Positions 9,078 to 18,446 of a stretch of DNA of 64,000 bases are shown in pieces (the first letter of the stretch is position 1; each line of letters opens with the position of its first letter). The notes under the pieces were generated by a model, which did no database searches, was not told the DNA's origin, and saw nothing but the letters and a program-made list of their open reading frames with translations. The position numbers and the translations under genes were made by a program. The DNA is taken from contig NZ_LACH01000002.1 of assembly GCF_000968015.1 (NCBI RefSeq), positions 209,255 through 273,254 on the forward strand, read 5' to 3'. Source of the DNA: Pseudomonas fluorescens. Its GTDB lineage: Bacteria; Pseudomonadota; Gammaproteobacteria; Pseudomonadales; Pseudomonadaceae.

Positions 9078-9577
9078 TCAATGATCTCGGCTTTCTCGAT
9101 GATCACGTCTTCTGCTGGTACGTCCTGGTGGCCGGACTTCATGGTGGTGGAAACACCTTTGATCTTGTCGACCACGTCGGTGCCTGCAACGACTTTGGCG
9201 AATACCGCGTAGCCCCAGCCCTGAGTGGTCTTGGCGCTGTGGTTCAGGAAGCTGTTGTCAGCCACGTTGATGAAGAACTGGGCGGAAGCCGAATGCGGTT
9301 CCATGGTGCGGGCCATGGCGACGGTGTACTTCTCGTTCGGCAGGCCGTTGTCGGCTTCGTTCTGGATGCTTGGGCGTTTGTCTTTCTTTTCTTTCATGCC
9401 TGGCTCGAAACCGCCGCCCTGGATCATGAAGTTACCGATGACGCGGTGGAAAACGGTGTTTTCGTAGTGACCGGCTTTGACGTACTCGATGAAGTTGGCA
9501 ACGGTGATCGGTGCCTTTTCAGCGTTCAGTTCCAGGACGATGTCGCCATGGTTGGTGGTCAGTTTGACTTGGGTCAT
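9074..9577 (-). CDS. ppiB: Cytoplasmic peptidyl-prolyl cis-trans isomerase B (cyclophilin)
   Basis: A 167-residue single-domain cyclophilin without a signal peptide, hence cytoplasmic. Family motifs are visible: [14 protein letters not shown] (catalytic Arg and the FMIQGG block), [20 protein letters not shown] (the S-A-S-A-Q-F-F-I segment lining the proline pocket) and [18 protein letters not shown]. It speeds proline isomerisation in folding proteins. The ATG at 9577 follows a purine-rich site (AGAAAGAG). The 260-bp region to glnS is divergent and must hold both promoters; none is clear to the eye. The 3' end overlaps lpxH by 4 bp. Confidence 0.96.
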   Translation of the reverse strand: MTQVKLTTNHGDIVLELNAEKAPITVANFIEYVKAGHYENTVFHRVIGNFMIQGGGFEPGMKEKKDKRPSIQNEADNGLPNEKYTVAMARTMEPHSASAQFFINVADNSFLNHSAKTTQGWGYAVFAKVVAGTDVVDKIKGVSTTMKSGHQDVPAEDVIIEKAEIIE

Positions 9578-9837
9578 GATCGGTACTCTTTCTGGGAATT
9601 CGTGGGTTTCGGGGCTTTGCAGCCCTCAACCGGTCCGGCCAAATTTGGCCAAGGTGCGCAGTTTAGCGTGCCGGGCGCGAATTTCGAGGCTGTTTTTCAT
9701 TTGCATCCGATTAAATGCAGCCGTTTTCGGGCCTGCTCTGTCAGCGACTTGGCGGCATCGGCTATGATAAGCCCCTTTGTTTTAACAGCCGCTTTGATTT
9801 GGCCAACTGGCCGCGCACTTGTACGTTCAAGGATCCT

Positions 9838-11535
9838 ATGAGCAAGCCCACTGTCGACCCTACCTCGAATTCCAAGACCGGCCCTGCCGTGCCGGTCAAT
9901 TTCCTGCGCCCGATCATCCAGGCGGACCTGGACTCGGGTAAGCACACGCAGATCGTCACCCGTTTCCCGCCTGAGCCCAACGGCTACCTGCACATCGGTC
10001 ACGCCAAGTCGATTTGTGTGAACTTCGGCCTGGCCCAGGAATTTGGCGGCGTCACGCACCTGCGTTTCGACGACACCAACCCGGCCAAGGAAGACCAGGA
10101 ATACATCGACGCGATCGAAAGCGACGTCAAATGGCTGGGCTTCGAATGGTCCGGTGAAGTGCGCTATGCCTCGCAGTATTTCGACCAGTTGCACGACTGG
10201 GCCGTTGAGCTGATCAAGGCCGGCAAGGCCTACGTCGACGACCTGAGCCCTGAACAGGCCAAGGAATATCGCGGCACCCTGACCGAGCCGGGTCGCAACA
10301 GCCCGTTCCGTGACCGCTCCGTGGAAGAGAACCTGGACTGGTTCGCCCGCATGAAGGCCGGTGAATTCAAGGACGGCGCACGCGTGCTGCGGGCCAAGAT
10401 CGACATGGCCTCGCCGAACATGAACCTGCGCGACCCGATCATGTATCGCATCCGTCACGCTCACCACCACCAGACCGGTGACAAGTGGTGCATCTACCCG
10501 AACTACGACTTCACCCACGGTCAGTCGGACGCCATCGAAGGCATCACCCACTCGATCTGCACCCTGGAGTTCGAAAGCCACCGTCCGCTGTACGAATGGT
10601 TCCTCGAGAACCTGCCCGTGCCGGCGCAACCGCGTCAGTATGAATTCAGCCGTCTGAACCTGAACTACACGATCACCAGCAAGCGCAAGCTCAAGCAACT
10701 GGTCGATGAAAAGCACGTTCATGGCTGGGACGACCCGCGCATGTCCACGCTGTCCGGCTTCCGCCGCCGTGGTTACACGCCGAAATCGATCCGCAACTTC
10801 TGCGAAATGATCGGCACCAACCGTTCCGACGGCGTGGTCGACTTCGGCATGCTGGAATTCAGCATCCGTGACGACCTCGACCACAGCGCCCCGCGTGCCA
10901 TGTGCGTGCTGCGTCCGCTGAAAGTCGTGATCACCAACTACCCGGAAGGCCAGGTCGAGAACCTCGAACTGCCGTGCCACCCGAAAGAAGACATGGGCGT
11001 GCGCGTTCTGCCGTTCGCCCGTGAGCTCTACATCGACCGTGAAGACTTCATGGAAGAGCCGCCAAAAGGCTACAAACGCCTGGAACCGGCTGGCGAAGTG
11101 CGTCTGCGCGGCAGCTACGTAATCCGCGCCGACGAAGCGATCAAGGACGCCGATGGCAACATCGTCGAACTGCGTTGCTCCTATGACCCGGAAACCCTGG
11201 GCAAGAACCCTGAAGGCCGCAAGGTCAAAGGCGTGGTGCACTGGGTGCCGGCCGCGGCCAGCGTCGAGTGTGAAGTGCGTCTGTACGATCGCCTGTTCCG
11301 TTCGGCCAACCCTGAGAAGGCCGAAGACAGCGCCAGTTTCCTGGACAACATCAACCCTGACTCGCTGCAAGTCCTCACCGGTTGTCGTGCTGAGCCTTCG
11401 CTTGGCAATGCACAGCCGGAAGACCGTTTCCAGTTCGAGCGCGAAGGTTACTTCGTCGCGGATATCAAGGACTCAAAACCTGGTCATCCGGTGTTCAACC
11501 GTACCGTGACCTTGCGTGATTCGTGGGGCCAGTGA
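9838..11535 (+). CDS. glnS: Glutaminyl-tRNA synthetase
   Basis: GlnRS, 565 residues, a class I enzyme that charges tRNA-Gln with glutamine. HIGH is at residues 52-55 within [16 protein letters not shown], a GlnRS/GluRS signature. The KMSKS equivalent is [24 protein letters not shown] is the conserved block before the anticodon-binding beta-barrels. The frame is open back to 9715, but the Pseudomonas GlnRS N-terminus starts MSKPTVDP, and AAGGA at 9829-9833 precedes the ATG at 9838, so that start is used. cysS follows after 15 bp, so the two synthetase genes are probably co-transcribed. Confidence 0.97.
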   Translation: MSKPTVDPTSNSKTGPAVPVNFLRPIIQADLDSGKHTQIVTRFPPEPNGYLHIGHAKSICVNFGLAQEFGGVTHLRFDDTNPAKEDQEYIDAIESDVKWLGFEWSGEVRYASQYFDQLHDWAVELIKAGKAYVDDLSPEQAKEYRGTLTEPGRNSPFRDRSVEENLDWFARMKAGEFKDGARVLRAKIDMASPNMNLRDPIMYRIRHAHHHQTGDKWCIYPNYDFTHGQSDAIEGITHSICTLEFESHRPLYEWFLENLPVPAQPRQYEFSRLNLNYTITSKRKLKQLVDEKHVHGWDDPRMSTLSGFRRRGYTPKSIRNFCEMIGTNRSDGVVDFGMLEFSIRDDLDHSAPRAMCVLRPLKVVITNYPEGQVENLELPCHPKEDMGVRVLPFARELYIDREDFMEEPPKGYKRLEPAGEVRLRGSYVIRADEAIKDADGNIVELRCSYDPETLGKNPEGRKVKGVVHWVPAAASVECEVRLYDRLFRSANPEKAEDSASFLDNINPDSLQVLTGCRAEPSLGNAQPEDRFQFEREGYFVADIKDSKPGHPVFNRTVTLRDSWGQ

Positions 11536-11550
11536 TTCAAGGAAACTAAA

Positions 11551-12933
11551 GTGCTTACGATCTACAACACGCTCACCAAGAGCAAAGAAGTCTTCAAGCC
11601 TCTGGATGGCAACAAGGTGCGCATGTACGTCTGCGGGATGACCGTGTACGACTACTGCCACCTGGGCCACGGCCGCAGCATGGTCGCGTTCGACCTGGTG
11701 ACCCGCTGGTTGCGGTTCAGCGGTTACGACCTGACCTACGTGCGCAACATCACCGACATCGACGACAAGATCATCAATCGGGCCAACGAGAACGGCGAGT
11801 CGTTCGAAGCGTTGACCGAGCGCATGATCGCGGCGATGCACGAAGACGAAGCGCGCCTGAACATCCAGAAGCCGGACATGGAACCGCGCGCCACCGGGCA
11901 TATCCCCGGCATGCACGCGATGATCCAAACCTTGATCGACAAGGGTTACGCTTACGCCCCGGGCAATGGCGACGTGTACTACCGCGTCGCCAAGTTCATG
12001 GGCTACGGCAAGCTATCGCGCAAGAAAATCGAAGACCTGCGCATCGGTGCGCGGATCGAAGTCGACGAGTCCAAGCAGGACCCGCTGGACTTCGTGCTGT
12101 GGAAAGGCGCCAAGCCGGGCGAGCCGAGCTGGCCTTCGCCTTGGGGCGACGGTCGTCCGGGCTGGCACATCGAGTGCTCGGTGATGTCGACCTGCTGCCT
12201 GGGCGAGACCTTCGATATTCATGGCGGCGGCAGCGACCTCGAGTTCCCGCACCATGAAAACGAAATCGCCCAAAGCGAAGCGGCCACCGGCAAGACCTAC
12301 GCCAACGCGTGGATGCATTGCGGCATGATTCGCATCAATGGCGAGAAGATGTCCAAGTCCTTGAACAACTTCTTCACCATTCGCGACGTGCTGGAAAAGT
12401 ACCACCCGGAAGTCGTGCGTTACCTGCTGGTGTCGAGCCACTACCGCAGCGCGATCAACTATTCGGAAGACAACCTCAAGGACGCCAAAGGCGCACTCGA
12501 GCGTTTCTACCATGCGTTGAAAGGCCTGCCGAACGTGGCGCCGGCCGGTGGCGAAGCCTTTGTCGAGCGTTTCACTCAGGTGATGAACGACGACTTCGGC
12601 ACGCCGGAAGCCTGCGCGGTGCTGTTCGAGATGGTTCGTGAAATCAACCGTCTGCGCGAGAGCGATCTTGATGCAGCGGCGGGTCTGGCGGCGCGCTTGA
12701 AGGAATTGGCGAGTGTGCTGGGTGTGTTGCAGCTCGAAGCGGATGACTTCTTGCAGGCCGGCGCTGAAGGGCGGGTTGATGCGGCTGAGGTTGATGCGCT
12801 GATTGCTGCGCGTCTGGCGGCACGTGCTGGTAAAGACTGGGCCGAATCCGACCGCATCCGCGACCAGCTCACCGCCATGGGCGTGGTGCTGGAAGACGGG
12901 AAGGGCGGCACCACCTGGCGACTGGCTGACTGA
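11551..12933 (+). CDS. cysS: Cysteinyl-tRNA synthetase
   Basis: CysRS, 460 residues, a class Ia monomer that charges tRNA-Cys. The zinc ligand Cys28 in [22 protein letters not shown] at 37-40 and KMSKS at 266-270 are all visible. WHIECSVMS carries a second zinc Cys, and [20 protein letters not shown] holds further ligands. The start is GTG, supported by AAGGA 8 bp upstream and by homology beginning exactly here. It lies 15 bp behind glnS and is followed by a strong terminator. Confidence 0.97.
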   Translation: MLTIYNTLTKSKEVFKPLDGNKVRMYVCGMTVYDYCHLGHGRSMVAFDLVTRWLRFSGYDLTYVRNITDIDDKIINRANENGESFEALTERMIAAMHEDEARLNIQKPDMEPRATGHIPGMHAMIQTLIDKGYAYAPGNGDVYYRVAKFMGYGKLSRKKIEDLRIGARIEVDESKQDPLDFVLWKGAKPGEPSWPSPWGDGRPGWHIECSVMSTCCLGETFDIHGGGSDLEFPHHENEIAQSEAATGKTYANAWMHCGMIRINGEKMSKSLNNFFTIRDVLEKYHPEVVRYLLVSSHYRSAINYSEDNLKDAKGALERFYHALKGLPNVAPAGGEAFVERFTQVMNDDFGTPEACAVLFEMVREINRLRESDLDAAAGLAARLKELASVLGVLQLEADDFLQAGAEGRVDAAEVDALIAARLAARAGKDWAESDRIRDQLTAMGVVLEDGKGGTTWRLAD

Positions 12934-12948
12934 TTGCTGCGTTTGCTA

Positions 12949-12981
12949 CAAACAAAACCCGCCTTGTGCGGGTTTTTGTTT
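12949..12981 (+). terminator. Rho-independent terminator of glnS-cysS
   Basis: AAACAAAACCCGC, loop CTTGT, GCGGGTTTTTGTTT; GC stem and T run directly after cysS. Confidence 0.9.
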
Positions 12982-13018
12982 ATGTGCAAGACATTCAGTA
13001 GTTCGGTGATGGGACTAA

Positions 13019-13115
13019 CGCTATCGCGAGCAGGCTCGCTCCTACAGTTGATCTTCGCCATGTTTGAGTTCCGGGCGCGACACAAATCCCCTGTAGGAGT
13101 GAGCCTGCTCGCGAT
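13019..13115. repeat. REP pair in inside-out orientation
   Basis: CGCTATCGCGAGCAGGCTCG...CTCCTACAG at the left and CTGTAGGAGTGAGCCTGCTC...GCGA at the right. The TGTAGG ends face each other, opposite to the normal REPIN arrangement. It lies between convergent cysS and the sigma-54 activator gene. Confidence 0.75.
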
Positions 13116-13129
13116 TGACTGCGCAGCAG

Positions 13130-14995
13130 TCAGCTGTCTGACTGGCGCAACCGCTTGTAAAGGGTATTGCGGCTAACACCGAGCCGTCGGGCCAGGTGCG
13201 AGATATTCCCCCCCGCCGCCTGCAACTGCCGATTCAAATCCTCGGCATCATTCAAATCCACCGCCAATGGCTCCGGTAAATCCACCGGCTCCATCTCCAA
13301 ATCAACAAAGAAATCATCCGGCAAATGCTCCGGCCGCACCGGTTGCTCCTCGGCCATGGCCAGCGCTACCTGCATCACGCTGCTGACCTGTCTTAAATTC
13401 CCCGGCCACGGATGACGACTGAACAACTCCAGCACCTCTCGGCTCAACCCGGCCCACTGCGATGGCTCGCGGTGCTGTTCCCACAGGCGTTTGAACAAGG
13501 CCTCTTTATCACTGCGTTCCCTTAACGGCGGCAGTTCCAGGGTCAAGCCACCAATCCGGTAATAGAGATCTTCACGAAACCGCCCCAACTGCACCTGTTC
13601 GCGCAACGAGCGGTTGGTTGCTGAAATAATCCGGATATCCACCGGGAACAACTCGCTGCTGCCTACCGGTTGCACGCAACGCTCCTGCAACACTCGCAGC
13701 AGTCGAGCCTGAGTCGGCAACGGCATATCGCCGATTTCATCGAGGAACAGAGTGCCTTTGTCGGCCTTGCGGATCAGCCCGATGCTGCCTTTCTGGTTGG
13801 CGCCGGTGAACGCGCCTTTCTCGTAGCCAAACAATTCGGATTCCACCAGTTCGGCGGGGATGGCTGCACAGTTGACGGCGATGAAGGGTTTTTTGCTCCG
13901 AGAGCTGGCCTGATGCAGGGCTTTGACGAAGACTTCCTTGCCGACCCCGGTTTCGCCGTGGATCAGCAGCGGGATGTCTTTTTCCAGCAACCGCTCGGCC
14001 TGGCGCACGGCTTTTTCCACGCGGCTGTCACCGAAATGCAGGGTGTTGAGGCTGATCGCTGCCGGTGCCGCCACCGTGGGTTCGGCGCTCTTGGATTCTG
14101 CGCTCTTTGTTTCAGAAAATTGCCGCGCCTGAATCACTGTCTGTTTCGGCCGCCTCAACAGGCATTGGAAGCGGTTGCGTCCCGAAGTTTGCAAGGCGAA
14201 GGGCCGTCCGTCCGGCTGGTTCAGCAATTCCAGTAGCGAGACCTTGAACAGACTTTCGACACTGACCCGCGACAGGCTGATGCCCAGCAGATTGTCGGCA
14301 CGGCGGTTGGCGGACAGCACCTGACCGGTTTCGTCAAAAATCAACAGCCCGGCCCATTGGCTGTCGAGGTTGTTCAGTCCGGTGTTGAACGTCAGTTGGA
14401 AATGCTGGCCATGGAACAGGTTGAGGATCAGCCGGTTTTCCACGGTCTGACTCATCATCTTGACCATGCCGAGCGTGTGGGACGGCGGCAGGTAGCTGTC
14501 GCTGGACACATCCAGCACCGCGATGACCTTGCGTTCGGCATCGAAAATCGGTGCGGCGGAACCGGTCATGAAACGGTTGGCTTTCAGAAAATGTTCATCG
14601 TGCTCGATGTGCACCGCCTGCTCGCAGGCCAGCGCGGTGCCGATCGCATTGGTGCCGCTGCAGCGTTCCATCCAGCTGGCACCGGCGCTGAAACCGCGGG
14701 TCAGGTTCGGCTCGATAAAACGCTGGGTGCCCCAGGACGTCAGCACCTGGCCCTGATTGTCGGCGAGCATGATCAGGCAGTTGGAATTGCTGAGGATGTT
14801 CTCGTAGTACGGCAGGACTTCCTGGTGAGTGGTTTGCACCAGTGAGTGCTGGCTCTCCAGCAATTGCACAATGCCCTCGGCCGGCAACTGATCGAACGCC
14901 GGGGCGCTCTGATGATTGAGGCCGAACGCGCGGCATCGGGACCAGGAGTCCTGAATGATGGCGTCGTGGGACAAAACGGGGGCAGGTGCGGCCAT
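13130..14995 (-). CDS. Sigma-54-dependent Fis-family activator (AcoR-like), probable regulator of the adjacent ABC operon
   Basis: A 621-residue enhancer-binding protein. The N-terminal half holds a GAF-like sensor (about residues 70-210, GASWMERCSGTNAIGTAL as in AcoR) and a PAS-like segment (about 215-290). The AAA+ domain has Walker A GETGVGKE at 347-354, GAFTGA at 394-399 (the loop contacting sigma-54) and Walker B GTLFLDEIGDM. The C-terminus is a Fis-type helix-turn-helix (NISHLARRLGVSRNTLYKRL). With no receiver domain it should respond to a small ligand rather than a kinase. It is divergent from the ABC operon, which has a -24/-12 promoter and a hexamer array, so it very likely controls that operon. 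GAGG stands 9 bp before the ATG at 14995. Function of the sensor is unknown. Confidence 0.9.
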   Translation of the reverse strand: MAAPAPVLSHDAIIQDSWSRCRAFGLNHQSAPAFDQLPAEGIVQLLESQHSLVQTTHQEVLPYYENILSNSNCLIMLADNQGQVLTSWGTQRFIEPNLTRGFSAGASWMERCSGTNAIGTALACEQAVHIEHDEHFLKANRFMTGSAAPIFDAERKVIAVLDVSSDSYLPPSHTLGMVKMMSQTVENRLILNLFHGQHFQLTFNTGLNNLDSQWAGLLIFDETGQVLSANRRADNLLGISLSRVSVESLFKVSLLELLNQPDGRPFALQTSGRNRFQCLLRRPKQTVIQARQFSETKSAESKSAEPTVAAPAAISLNTLHFGDSRVEKAVRQAERLLEKDIPLLIHGETGVGKEVFVKALHQASSRSKKPFIAVNCAAIPAELVESELFGYEKGAFTGANQKGSIGLIRKADKGTLFLDEIGDMPLPTQARLLRVLQERCVQPVGSSELFPVDIRIISATNRSLREQVQLGRFREDLYYRIGGLTLELPPLRERSDKEALFKRLWEQHREPSQWAGLSREVLELFSRHPWPGNLRQVSSVMQVALAMAEEQPVRPEHLPDDFFVDLEMEPVDLPEPLAVDLNDAEDLNRQLQAAGGNISHLARRLGVSRNTLYKRLRQSDS

Positions 14996-15043
14996 GACAG
15001 TCAGCCTCTGAATAACACTTTTATTGTTGTTATAGGTATTTCC

Positions 15044-15137
15044 CCTGTGGGAGCGAGCCTGCTCGCGATAGCGGTGGGTCAGTCAATATTTATGTCGACT
15101 GACCCACCGCTATCGCGAGCAGGCTCGCTCCCACAGG
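15044..15137. repeat. Perfect REPIN with 41-bp arms
   Basis: Both arms are exact complements over 41 bp, beginning CCTGTGGGAGCGAGCCTGCT and ending with its complement, around a 12-bp loop (AATATTTATGTC). The lack of any mismatch suggests recent arrival or active maintenance. It separates the activator start from the enhancer-like array. Confidence 0.9.
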
Positions 15138-15189
15138 TTCAGCAATTCTGACCTAGCTTCAGGGAAGGCAAAAAGCATCCGTAGAGTGT

Positions 15190-15259
15190 TGTTCACTATT
15201 GTTCATTGTCAACGGTTGGATTGTTCAATTGTTCAACTGAGGTTGTTCATTTCTGTTCA
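15190..15259. promoter_or_regulatory. Array of six TGTTCA hexamers, probable upstream activator sequence
   Basis: Direct repeats of TGTTCA start at 15190, 15200, 15222, 15230, 15244 and 15254. They form three pairs with internal offsets of 10, 8 and 10 bp. The array lies about 65-130 bp upstream of the -24 element, the normal distance for a sigma-54 enhancer. It is the natural candidate binding region for the divergent Fis-type activator. Confidence 0.55.
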
Positions 15260-15322
15260 GCAACGAACGCAGTTTTTCTTCCATTTGAAGGATTCTCAAG
15301 CCGGATCAACGGCTTGCAATTT

Positions 15323-15339
15323 CTGGCACGAATGTCGCT
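15323..15339 (+). promoter_or_regulatory. Sigma-54 (-24/-12) promoter of the ABC operon
   Basis: CTGGCACGAATGTCGCT matches YTGGCACG-N4-TTGCW at all but one position (C for the second T of TTGC), with the invariant GG and GC correctly 12 bp apart. Transcription would start near 15350, 34 bp before the first gene. Confidence 0.7.
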
Positions 15340-15383
15340 CTGTAGCTCCGGTCGCTTGACTCCAATAATAAAAAGGCCGAGCC

Positions 15384-16478
15384 ATGTCATTAACCCTGGA
15401 GCACGTCAGCCGCACCGTCGAGGGCCAGACCTGGATCGATGATGCGTGCCTTAGTTTCGAAGCCGGATCCTTCAACGTTTTGCTCGGGCGTACGCTGTCC
15501 GGCAAAACCAGTCTCATGCGCTTGATGGCCGGTCTGGACAAGCCCGACAGCGGCCGCATCCTGATGAACGGCGTCGACGTCACCCAGCGCCCGGTGCGTT
15601 TGCGTAACGTGTCGATGGTCTATCAGCAGTTCATCAACTACCCGACCATGACGGTGTTCGAGAACATCGCCTCGCCATTGCGCCAGGGCGGTGTGTCCGA
15701 TGAGCTGATCCAGAGCAAAGTGCTGGAAACCGCGAAGATGTTGCGCATCGAGAAATTCCTCCAGCGCCACCCCCTCGAACTCTCCGGTGGTCAGCAACAG
15801 CGCACGGCCATGGCCCGGGCGCTGGTCAAGGATGCCGAACTGATCCTGTTCGACGAGCCGCTGGTGAACCTCGATTACAAACTGCGCGAAGAACTGCGCC
15901 AGGAAATGCGCGAGCTGTTCAAGGCTCACCACACCATCGCCATCTATGCCACCACCGAACCCAACGAAGCCCTGGCGCTGGGTGGCACCACCACCATTCT
16001 TCACGAAGGCCGGGTGATTCAGAGCGGCAAGTCTTCCGAGGTGTATCACCAGCCGCAAACCGTGCTGGCGGCAGAGCTGTTCTCCGAGCCGCCGATCAAC
16101 CTGATGCCGGGGCGTATCGCTGGCAACGAAGTCAGCTTCGCCAATTTCGTGCACTTCCCGCTGAACGTCGATTTGCGGCCGGTGGGCGAGGGCGAGTTTC
16201 GCTTCGGCGTGCGGCCCAGCCATATTTCGCTGGTGCCGAGCAACGACGATGACCTGGAACTGGCGGTGACCGTCGAGGTGGCCGAGATCAGCGGATCGGA
16301 AACCTTCCTGCACGTGCGCAACGAGCATTTCCTGCTGGTGCTGCACTTGCCCGGCGTTCACGAATACGACGTCGATGCGCCGATTCGTATCTATATCCCG
16401 ACCCATAAACTGTTTGTCTTCGATATGCAGGGGCGGCTGGTCCAGGCGCCCGGTCGCCGTATCGCGAGGGTTGCCTGA
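15384..16478 (+). CDS. ABC transporter ATPase 1 (GlpS-like), probable glycerol or polyol uptake
   Basis: A 364-residue ATPase of the MalK/UgpC class with a C-terminal TOBE-like regulatory region (from about residue 240). The signature LSGGQ is perfect at 133-137, and Walker B FDEP with D-loop LVNLD is normal. Walker A reads GRTLSGKT (35-42), lacking the middle glycine of GxxGxGK. The switch histidine is missing: the usual T-H-D is T190-T191-E192. Together with the second ATPase this predicts a heterodimer with one degenerate site. First gene of a six-gene operon; its stop overlaps the next start (TGATG). Two ATPases, two permeases, a small membrane protein and a large binding protein is the layout of GlpSTPQUV, the glycerol ABC importer known from Rhizobium; substrate here is inferred. 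Confidence 0.88.
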   Translation: MSLTLEHVSRTVEGQTWIDDACLSFEAGSFNVLLGRTLSGKTSLMRLMAGLDKPDSGRILMNGVDVTQRPVRLRNVSMVYQQFINYPTMTVFENIASPLRQGGVSDELIQSKVLETAKMLRIEKFLQRHPLELSGGQQQRTAMARALVKDAELILFDEPLVNLDYKLREELRQEMRELFKAHHTIAIYATTEPNEALALGGTTTILHEGRVIQSGKSSEVYHQPQTVLAAELFSEPPINLMPGRIAGNEVSFANFVHFPLNVDLRPVGEGEFRFGVRPSHISLVPSNDDDLELAVTVEVAEISGSETFLHVRNEHFLLVLHLPGVHEYDVDAPIRIYIPTHKLFVFDMQGRLVQAPGRRIARVA

Positions 16479-17569
16479 TGGCCGAAATTCGTTTGCAGCA
16501 CCTCGCCCACAGTTACACCCGCACGCCGACCGGCCCCGAGGATTATGCGATTCGTGAGATGGATCACGTCTGGGAGCAGGGCGGTGCTTATGCCTTGCTT
16601 GGGCCTTCGGGCTGCGGCAAGTCGACCTTGCTCAACATCATTTCCGGGTTGCTCAGTCCGTCCCAGGGCCAGGTGCTGTTCGACAGCAAAGTGGTCAACG
16701 ACCTGACCCCAGAGAAGCGCAACATCGCCCAGGTTTTCCAGTTTCCGGTGGTCTACGACACCATGACGGTGTTCGATAACCTGGCCTTCCCGCTGCGCAA
16801 TCAGGGCATGGCCGAGGCGAAAATTCACAGCAAGGTGCAGGAAATCGCCGAAGTACTCGACCTCCAGACGCTGTTGAGCAAAAAGGCGCGCAACCTCACC
16901 GCCGATGAAAAACAGAAAGTCTCGATGGGCCGTGGGCTGGTGCGCGATGACGTGTCGGCGATCCTGTTCGATGAGCCGCTGACGGTGATCGACCCGCACC
17001 TGAAGTGGAAGCTGCGGCGCAAGCTCAAGCAGATCCATGAGCAGTTCAACATCACCATGGTCTACGTCACTCACGATCAGCTCGAAGCCTCGACCTTCGC
17101 CGACAAGATCGCGGTGATGTACGGCGGGCAGATTGTGCAATTCGGTACGCCGCGAGAACTGTTCGAGCGGCCGAGCCACACCTTTGTCGGCTATTTCATC
17201 GGCAGCCCGGGGATGAACCTGATCGAGGTACAGCCGCAGCCCGGCGGTGTCGGTTTCGCCTCGACTCATTTGCCGCTGTCCGATGCTCAGCAGACGCGCG
17301 TTGCCGAGTCGGAGTGGAAAACCCTGAAGGTCGGCATCCGTCCAGAGTTCGTGCATGTGTGGGACGAGCCGTTTGATGAGGCGATGCAGGCACAGGTCGT
17401 ACACGTCGAAGACCTTGGCACCTACAAGATCATGACCCTGAACCTCGACGGCACCCCTTTGAAAGTGCGCCTGGCCGAAGACAAGCCAGTGCCCGAGGGA
17501 ACCGCCTACATCAGCTTCCCGGCGCAATGGTTGATGGTGTATGCCGACGAATATCTCCTGGAGACGTAG
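16478..17569 (+). CDS. ABC transporter ATPase 2 (GlpT-like)
   Basis: A 363-residue partner ATPase. Walker A GPSGCGKS (42-49), Walker B FDEP and switch histidine His199 (VTHDQ) are canonical. The ABC signature is not: where LSGGQ should stand it reads LTADEK (from Leu140), so the two glycines are lost. This is the mirror image of the defects in the first ATPase. A TOBE-like domain follows from about residue 245. Start ATG overlaps the upstream stop by one base (TGATG), so production in equal amounts by translational coupling is likely. The protein sits on the cytoplasmic face with the permeases encoded downstream. Confidence 0.88.
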   Translation: MAEIRLQHLAHSYTRTPTGPEDYAIREMDHVWEQGGAYALLGPSGCGKSTLLNIISGLLSPSQGQVLFDSKVVNDLTPEKRNIAQVFQFPVVYDTMTVFDNLAFPLRNQGMAEAKIHSKVQEIAEVLDLQTLLSKKARNLTADEKQKVSMGRGLVRDDVSAILFDEPLTVIDPHLKWKLRRKLKQIHEQFNITMVYVTHDQLEASTFADKIAVMYGGQIVQFGTPRELFERPSHTFVGYFIGSPGMNLIEVQPQPGGVGFASTHLPLSDAQQTRVAESEWKTLKVGIRPEFVHVWDEPFDEAMQAQVVHVEDLGTYKIMTLNLDGTPLKVRLAEDKPVPEGTAYISFPAQWLMVYADEYLLET

Positions 17570-17571
17570 CC

Positions 17572-18438
17572 ATGAACAAGGTGCAAAACAACAAGGCCTG
17601 GTGGCTGGTGTTGCCGGTGTTTTTGCTGGTGGCGTTCAGTGCTGTGATCCCGATGATGACCGTGGTCAACTACTCGGTGCAGGACATTTTCGATCAGTCC
17701 AGCCGCTACTTCGTCGGCGCCGACTGGTACAAGCAAGTGCTGCTCGATCCGCGCCTGCATGACTCATTGCTGCGCCAGTTCATCTACTCCGGCTGTGTGC
17801 TGCTGATCGAAATCCCGCTGGGCATCGCCATCGCCCTGACCATGCCGACCAAGGGTCGCTGGTCGTCGCTGGTGCTGATCATCCTGGCGATTCCGTTGCT
17901 GATTCCGTGGAACGTGGTCGGCACCATCTGGCAGATCTTCGGCCGGGCGGACATCGGCCTGCTGGGCTCGAGCCTCAACGCCATGGGCATCAGCTACAAC
18001 TACGCGGCCAACACCATGGACGCCTGGGTCACGGTGCTGGTGATGGACGTCTGGCACTGGACGTCGTTGGTGGCGCTGTTGTGTTTCTCGGGGCTGCGGG
18101 CGATTCCGGACGTGTACTACCAGGCGGCGCGGATTGATCGGGCATCGGCCTGGGCGGTTTTCCGACACATCCAGTTGCCCAAGCTCAAGAGCGTATTGCT
18201 GATCGCAGTGATGCTGCGGTTCATGGACAGTTTCATGATCTACACCGAGCCGTTTGTGCTGACCGGAGGCGGTCCGGGGAATGCCACGACGTTCTTGAGT
18301 CAGACCCTGACCCAGATGGCTGTAGGTCAATTCGACCTGGGGCCGGCAGCGGCGTTCTCGCTGGTGTACTTCCTGATCATCCTGTTGGTGTCCTGGTTGT
18401 TCTATACGGCCATGACTCACTCTGACGCCAACCGCTGA
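17572..18438 (+). CDS. ABC transporter permease 1 (GlpP-like)
   Basis: A 288-residue inner-membrane permease of the MalF/UgpA (BPD_transp_1) type with about six transmembrane segments. The first is at residues 10-30 (WWLVLPVFLLVAFSAVIPMM). The cytoplasmic EAA loop that docks to the ATPase reads YYQAARIDRASAWAVFRHIQ followed by LP. An upstream in-frame start exists at 17527, but the ATG at 17572, two bases after the ATPase 2 stop, has GGAGAC upstream and gives the normal N-terminus. Confidence 0.9.
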   Translation: MNKVQNNKAWWLVLPVFLLVAFSAVIPMMTVVNYSVQDIFDQSSRYFVGADWYKQVLLDPRLHDSLLRQFIYSGCVLLIEIPLGIAIALTMPTKGRWSSLVLIILAIPLLIPWNVVGTIWQIFGRADIGLLGSSLNAMGISYNYAANTMDAWVTVLVMDVWHWTSLVALLCFSGLRAIPDVYYQAARIDRASAWAVFRHIQLPKLKSVLLIAVMLRFMDSFMIYTEPFVLTGGGPGNATTFLSQTLTQMAVGQFDLGPAAAFSLVYFLIILLVSWLFYTAMTHSDANR

Positions 18439-18446
18439 GGTCTGCC

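Larger units (their letters stand above)
14996..15383. other. Divergent regulatory region between activator and ABC operon
   Basis: 388 bp without a gene. In order it holds a perfect REPIN (15044-15137), an AT-rich stretch with six TGTTCA hexamers (15190-15259), and a -24/-12 promoter (15323-15339) reading toward the ABC operon. A promoter for the activator gene itself is not obvious. Confidence 0.8.
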
